From assembly GCA_037447655.1 (NCBI GenBank), contig JBBHKE010000276.1, forward strand, positions 188,001 through 232,861: a stretch of DNA of 44,861 nucleotides, written 5' to 3'. Below the pieces are notes generated by a model that made no database searches, was not told the origin of the DNA, and worked only from the letters and a program-made list of their open reading frames with translations. The translations under genes were made by a program, and so were the position numbers. The DNA is from Zygnema cylindricum. Lineage: Eukaryota; Streptophyta; Zygnematophyceae; Zygnematales; Zygnemataceae. Shown piece after piece: positions 42,101-44,861 of this stretch. Each line of letters begins with the position of its first letter. The stretch's first letter is position 1.

Positions 42101-44017
42101 TACGAGTGAAGTTTTGGATTTAACTCAAGAAAGAACCATTTTTTTTATCAATTACCGAAAGAAATACAAATTTAGGTTAATGAAGCTGACAGATGCACAA
42201 ACATTAGTCGGTAAAAAATGAAGTTTTCTTGTGAAAGTTTAGATAGACAAAATTTGTGGTTTTCCATTTAACATGAGACTGGAATTCAAAAAAATGTGAC
42301 AAACCTGAATGGAATGTTGTACGGCCTTAATCTGTTGGTAAAACCCTTAAATATGTGATTTAGGGTAGTGATTAATTCCCTTACTTTAGTGATTCTCTTA
42401 CATTAGCGACTTTGTTTATGGGCATCTAGATTATGAAAGTAAAAGTTAATTTTTCAAAGAAATACAGTATTCAGTACACCTAAAAACTGAGGATGAATCA
42501 GTCTTCCACATACATTTGGGTTAACAATCGCAACTATCAAAAGTCAAAACGCCAATTTTAAAAGTAGCTTGTTCTTAGCATTGGAATTGTACTTTTTCAC
42601 TCACCGTAACTCACCATATACACCCAAACAACACACGACTGACCTGATCTTGGGAATTTTTGGAGATTTTGGAGTTAGTTTTCGAAATTTTTTGAGTTTT
42701 TGGAGTTAGTTTTTGGGGTTTTTGGAGTTTTTGGAGCTTTCGGAGTTTTTGGAGTTTTGGAGTTTTTGAAGTAAACCCTGATTTTTTGCGAAATCCACAA
42801 GAAATGCCCAGTTACAGTATGCTATCTCAAAACAAGAAAACAGAAAAAAAAAGTCGTACCTGCACAATTTTTTGTAGTCTTCCACTTAGGATCTGGAGAA
42901 AGAACCTCGGGCGCTGCCGGATTGGCTCCAAAAGGACATCGAAGAAAACATCGACCGACCCCAAAATCTTTGCATCCCGACTCCCAAAATCGCCAATGGA
43001 CTGTCCACCGCAAAACCAGCCTTTGTTTGAGAGACAAAAAAGCGTGCAATAAGTTCCTTTCTAATCTCAAAAACCTTCTACCAACCTCAAAATTCCCGTT
43101 CTAACCTGCCACATAGGGCTCGAGCGACCCAAAAGCGAGTTTTCGTATCTCTCTCGCGGCTAACTTCACCACATCCGTATGTTGAAGATAAGGTCCTATT
43201 CCCAAAAAAGCCCCACGCCATCGTAAACCAGGAAAATATCCCCCCATAGCTACGCATCTCCTGTTTTCGTTTCCAAATTGCAATACCACATCTTTCGAGG
43301 ACGACCAACTTCGAGAAACTAACCGCTTTAGAATCTGCACAAGAGACGCAACGGATAGTTCTCACACAGTACGAGTTGCACGGATAAAATAATGATGAAA
43401 AGTTCCACATTACATGTCTTGTGTCACATGTCACACTCAGTTTTCATCAAATAGAAAAAAGTACCGGTGGAAGTACGAAGTGACTCACTGTTTCTTTGGA
43501 GATTTTTTCCCACGATTTACAATCGTCCCAATGCATGGCATCCTGTTTGATAAAAACATCGGGAGTTCCGTTACAGTTAACAGAATTCATGCAATCCTCC
43601 AAAGAAGCCACTGGAACAAAGCGCGATAATTGACTCAAGTTGTATCGATCTCCAAGATGTTGACCCAAACTGGGAGAGAATTGCGTGTGTGGTACTGTCA
43701 GTCAATCCCCCGAAGAAAACAAAAAAACATCATATTAGACCTTTTCCAAAAACCTATTGTTAATGAAAACAAACAGGAAGATAAGGGTTATAGTTGCAGA
43801 AAAGAACGATAAAATTCTTGGAGTAAGTCCCTGTGGGTCCAAGGGAGCTCTCACACTCATGCCATAATGGTCCGTCAGGAAGAAGCGAAATACAAAAAGT
43901 TCGATTTAGTATTCGAGAAATGACTGCCATGGAAATCAGTTCTACAAGAAGGTTATTGGCTCCTCTGTGGGAATTAAAAACTGGGATCAAGAAACGTTGT
44001 TCACTCGATTCTGACAC
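32685..44017 (-). CDS. O-fucosyltransferase-like gene, copy 2 (open across seven exons)
   Basis: Same enzyme type as copy 1. Exons in reverse: 44017-43855, 43694-43489, 43334-43106, 43000-42860, 41956-41817, 39796-39656, 33074-32685 (stop). Lengths 163, 206, 229, 141, 140, 141 and 390 bp keep one frame and give about 469 residues, lacking the N-terminus. Borders and phases equal copy 1. Motifs: [59 protein letters not shown] across an intron, [54 protein letters not shown]. Exon 3 keeps the four bases lost in copy 1. The last intron (33075-39655) contains purine tracts and a Copia element; transcription through it is uncertain. Family placement is by motif, the substrate unknown. Confidence 0.8.
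33250..33884 (+). repeat. Long (GGGGAGA)n polypurine tract
   Basis: About 635 bp nearly free of pyrimidines on the forward strand, moving from GGAGA-type to GGAGGGA and GGGGGA and then a regular GGGGAGA array. It lies in the last intron of copy 2 and is C/T-rich on the gene's sense strand. It resumes after element D at 38974. All three forward frames are open because of composition; none is a gene. Confidence 0.95.
33885..34257 (+). repeat. 5' LTR of element D
   Basis: Begins TGTTGGAATCCTGG and ends ACTCATTCAATA, 373 bp. It differs from the 3' LTR by scattered substitutions and by a 21-base difference near 34110. The ATG at 34240 in it opens the gag frame. Confidence 0.85.
34258..34268 (+). 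promoter_or_regulatory. Element D primer binding site, initiator tRNA-Met anticodon arm
   Basis: GGTTATGGGCC begins at the first base after the LTR and is complementary to GGCCCATAACC in the anticodon arm of plant initiator tRNA-Met. No match to the usual TGGTATCAGAGC site is present. Element C has a longer version of the same site. The site lies inside the gag reading frame. Confidence 0.72.
35016..35156 (+). repeat. 84-bp duplication with nested 24-bp duplication in gag
   Basis: AAATCTGTACTCCGGTCAAG starts at 35016 and 35100. Inside the first unit, ATTTTTCCAACCGCCAACGA is repeated at 35053 and 35077. All lengths are multiples of three. Confidence 0.9.
35436..36497 (+). pseudogene. Element D protease rest and integrase (353 codons open)
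   Basis: Longest open frame of the window. [14 protein letters not shown] ends the protease/linker. [16 protein letters not shown] and CTGCVEGK form the HHCC finger. The catalytic triad appears as HYDLCGP (Asp), [12 protein letters not shown] (Asp) and [18 protein letters not shown] (Glu). Shortly after the Glu helix a frameshift moves the homologous continuation ([28 protein letters not shown]) into the frame that is open from 36281. Integrase identity is certain. The open frame starts after the protease active site, so it is not a stand-alone gene. Confidence 0.9.
36281..36634 (+). pseudogene. Element D integrase C-terminal part
   Basis: [51 protein letters not shown] and [11 protein letters not shown] correspond to the end of the core and the C-terminal region of Copia integrase. 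The block between KPDVS and KLGVLVGY is shortened or scrambled. A proline/serine-rich linker without a continuous frame (36635-36960) follows. Confidence 0.8.
36960..37964 (+). pseudogene. Element D reverse transcriptase
   Basis: Starts [20 protein letters not shown], then [29 protein letters not shown] and, after a stop and frame change, [20 protein letters not shown]. Then [32 protein letters not shown] (YLDD, the YVDD-type active site) and [15 protein letters not shown] 30-bp tandem duplication (37265-37324) repeats the HVHHMD motif just before the catalytic MDV, and a 49-bp duplication (37911-38008) shifts the frame before RNase H. Confidence 0.87.
37265..37324 (+). repeat. 30-bp tandem duplication in RT
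   Basis: CCCAAGACT-x-GCATGTCCAC with CACATGGATG is repeated exactly 30 bases apart (one mismatch). Confidence 0.92.
37911..38008 (+). repeat. 49-bp tandem duplication between RT and RNase H
   Basis: CCTGATCTCGCT-x-TAGCTGT starts at 37911 and 37960. The odd length shifts the frame, creating a stop right after the first unit. Confidence 0.92.
37960..38573 (+). pseudogene. Element D RNase H
   Basis: [30 protein letters not shown] (first Asp), [16 protein letters not shown], then after a stop and small frame change [45 protein letters not shown] and [13 protein letters not shown], the C-terminal signature of plant Copia pol. It ends just before the polypurine tract. Frame breaks near 38215 and 38340. 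Confidence 0.87.
38566..38578 (+). other. Polypurine tract of element D
   Basis: GCAAAGCGGGGGG ends two bases before the 3' LTR start (TGTTGG at 38580). It is the plus-strand primer site and fixes the LTR's left edge. Confidence 0.8.
38580..38973 (+). repeat. 3' LTR of element D
   Basis: Starts TGTTGGAATCTTGG and ends CTCATTCAATA, 394 bp. Like the 5' LTR it carries ATGACAACTCATTCAATA, the beginning of gag. It is followed by GGGGG and then (GGGGGA)n. Confidence 0.85.
38974..39190 (+). repeat. (GGGGGA)n then (GA)n polypurine tract
   Basis: Continues the purine tract interrupted by element D: GGGGGA units to about 39080, GGGA units, then (GA)n to 39190. Strand bias identical to 33250-33884. 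Confidence 0.95.
39191..39655. other. Intron of copy 2 with an internal duplication
   Basis: A block around ATAAAGTCACAC and GAAA-CTTC (39385-39410) recurs at 39550-39575; copy 1 has it once (24985-25010). ATATTAATTTAGAGCAATTC at 39602-39621 has a perfect inverted partner at 39990-40009 on the other side of exon 39796-39656. Confidence 0.6.
39990..40009. repeat. 20-bp inverted repeat partner of 39602-39621
   Basis: GAATTGCTCTAAATTAATAT is the exact reverse complement of 39602-39621. The pair encloses one exon of copy 2; copy 1 lacks it. Confidence 0.85.
40036..41212. mobile_element. TIR element in the fifth visible intron of copy 2
   Basis: The left end TACACCGTGAGTTGTTATTA and the reverse complement of the right end, TACTCCGTGAATCGCTATTA, match at most positions and start with TA. 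The interior contains GACGTGGCGGATTGTAGTCC, shared with the element at 12.3-12.9 kb, and a pyrimidine tract (40430-40660). The intron is 2.0 kb here versus 0.22 kb in copy 1, so most of the gain is this insertion. No transposase seen. Confidence 0.6.
40430..40665 (-). repeat. Pyrimidine-rich (CTCTGT)n/(CTCCCT)n tract
   Basis: CTGTCTCTGTCTCTCTGA-type repeats followed by CCCTCTCCCTCTTCC runs and a short (CA)n. Reverse frames rich in Arg/Glu are composition artefacts. Confidence 0.9.
41265..41710 (+). repeat. Degenerate AAATCN hexamer array
   Basis: AATCAGAATTGGAA, AAATCGAAATC, AAATCAAAATC and CAAATTCAAATTC runs. On translation it gives Lys-Ser and Asp-Phe alternations, which are artefacts. Copy 1's matching intron has only about 140 bp of it (25300-25440), so the array expanded, or was lost, after duplication. 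Confidence 0.85.
42657..42772 (+). repeat. (TTTTTGGAG)n-type array
   Basis: TTTTTGGAG and variants (TTTTGGAGTTAG, TTTTGGGG) repeat about ten times in the intron before exon 41956-41817. It is absent at the matching place of copy 1 (about 26360). Confidence 0.85.
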
Positions 44018-44861
44018 CTGTCCAAAAGCAAGAGGGATTTTGTAGCACCAAAATTGGGTTTAGAAAAAAATCTTTCTTTTTTCCAAAGTATTCATGGATC
44101 ACTCAAATATATGAATGTTTTTTTGTTTACTCACAATTTTCTCGCTCGATGATAATTTCAAATGTTCCTATCATAATGTTACAAGCACAATTATAATCAT
44201 GATCCCGATTTTGATAATAGTCAATAGCGTGAATGTTATTGCCGTGATTTCCATCGATATCCATATTTCCAAATAATATGAATACATGTTGTTATAGTTC
44301 ACCTACTACGTACTTTAAATGTTTTTATTACTAAATGGAAACCAGTTGATACGTTGATAATAATACGTTGAAGTTTGGTTTTCAGTAGAATTTTGTAATC
44401 TAAACAATGCAAGCGAATCATGAAGGTCGTAAGATAACATTACAATGTCATTTTCCAAAAACCAAATCCGTCTTGTAGGTATAAAAAATAGGTCATAAAG
44501 CTTGTCTAAAAAACGGCTTGGTCAAAAATTTGAACCAGCTTTAGAAGATTAGAATTCCTAAAAAGTGATTCACATACTTAAATATGTATAAAGAACCATG
44601 AAACCAATGAAAAATTACACATTTGTACATGGTTAAAAAAGATATACAGCTACTATTACTCTACTCATCAGCGTTAATTATAGACTAAGAGTCCATGATT
44701 CCTAAGGGAAGGGAAGGGAAGGGAAGGGAGGGGAGGGGAGGGGAGGGAAGGGATTTTTTAGGTATTGTGGGGTAAAGTAGCTTTAGAAAATCTCTTTTTA
44801 TTCAAAATTTGACATCCATTCATTGTAAAAACAATATCACACAGTTTCTAACTAAACAATA
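44018..44861. other. Upstream flank of copy 2, no gene recognised
   Basis: AT-rich with no recognisable exon. (GGGAA)n/(GGGGA)n at 44706-44753. First exon(s) of copy 2 may lie beyond the window. Confidence 0.5.
44706..44753 (+). repeat. (GGGAA)n microsatellite
   Basis: About nine GGGAA/GGGGA units on the forward strand. Confidence 0.92.

Overview
This is a repeat-rich stretch of a plant-type nuclear genome. It has introns with GT/AG borders, Ty1/Copia LTR retrotransposons, plant-type hAT transposases (BED finger plus DUF659-like core), a Ty3-like pol C-terminus of the kind I associate with bryophyte and algal elements, TA-flanked miniature inverted-repeat elements and long polypurine tracts. 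I read it as a streptophyte, perhaps a bryophyte. The species cannot be fixed from the window. There are no rRNA genes, bacterial operons or CRISPR arrays.

Layout. 1-6.7 kb: a decayed Copia element (A), a 1003-bp LTR, an internally deleted relative (B) and a second LTR, all forward. 6.8-10.84 kb: a third relative (C) in reverse, with LTR, primer binding site, gag, zinc knuckle and protease; a 1358-bp solo LTR of another family interrupts its protease (target duplication CTTAT). 10.84-13.6 kb: no gene; one TIR element near 12.3-12.9 kb. 13.6-14.9 kb: fragments of an Ac-like hAT, a family-I LTR and a Ty3 pol terminus. 16.8-18.1 kb: a second solo LTR (TCAGG duplication), abutting a hAT element (18.1-21.16 kb). 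21.5-22.6 kb: remnant of a non-LTR reverse transcriptase.

The only host-like genes are two reverse-strand copies of a GDP-fucose O-fucosyltransferase-like gene (about 23.9-28.2 and 32.7-44.0 kb). Each has seven recognisable exons with matching borders and phases; N-terminal exons were not found. They belong to a segmental duplication that includes 3' flanking DNA (15.8-16.1 plus 22.8-23.9 kb versus 31.7-32.7 kb). Copy 1 has a 4-base deletion in its third exon that causes a stop. Copy 2 is open through all seven exons, but its last intron carries a long purine tract into which a 5.1-kb Copia element (D) inserted, giving an intron of about 6.6 kb.

Two themes recur. First, many coding remnants are broken by direct tandem duplications of 15-157 bp, a mutational footprint across unrelated elements. 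Second, the Copia elements show unusual priming and promoter architecture: two different families carry a primer site complementary to the anticodon arm, not the 3' end, of initiator tRNA-Met; family-I LTRs carry an antisense tRNA-like unit with Pol III-type boxes; and element D's LTR contains the apparent gag start codon. All exon and domain calls were made by eye; no alignment or database search was run.
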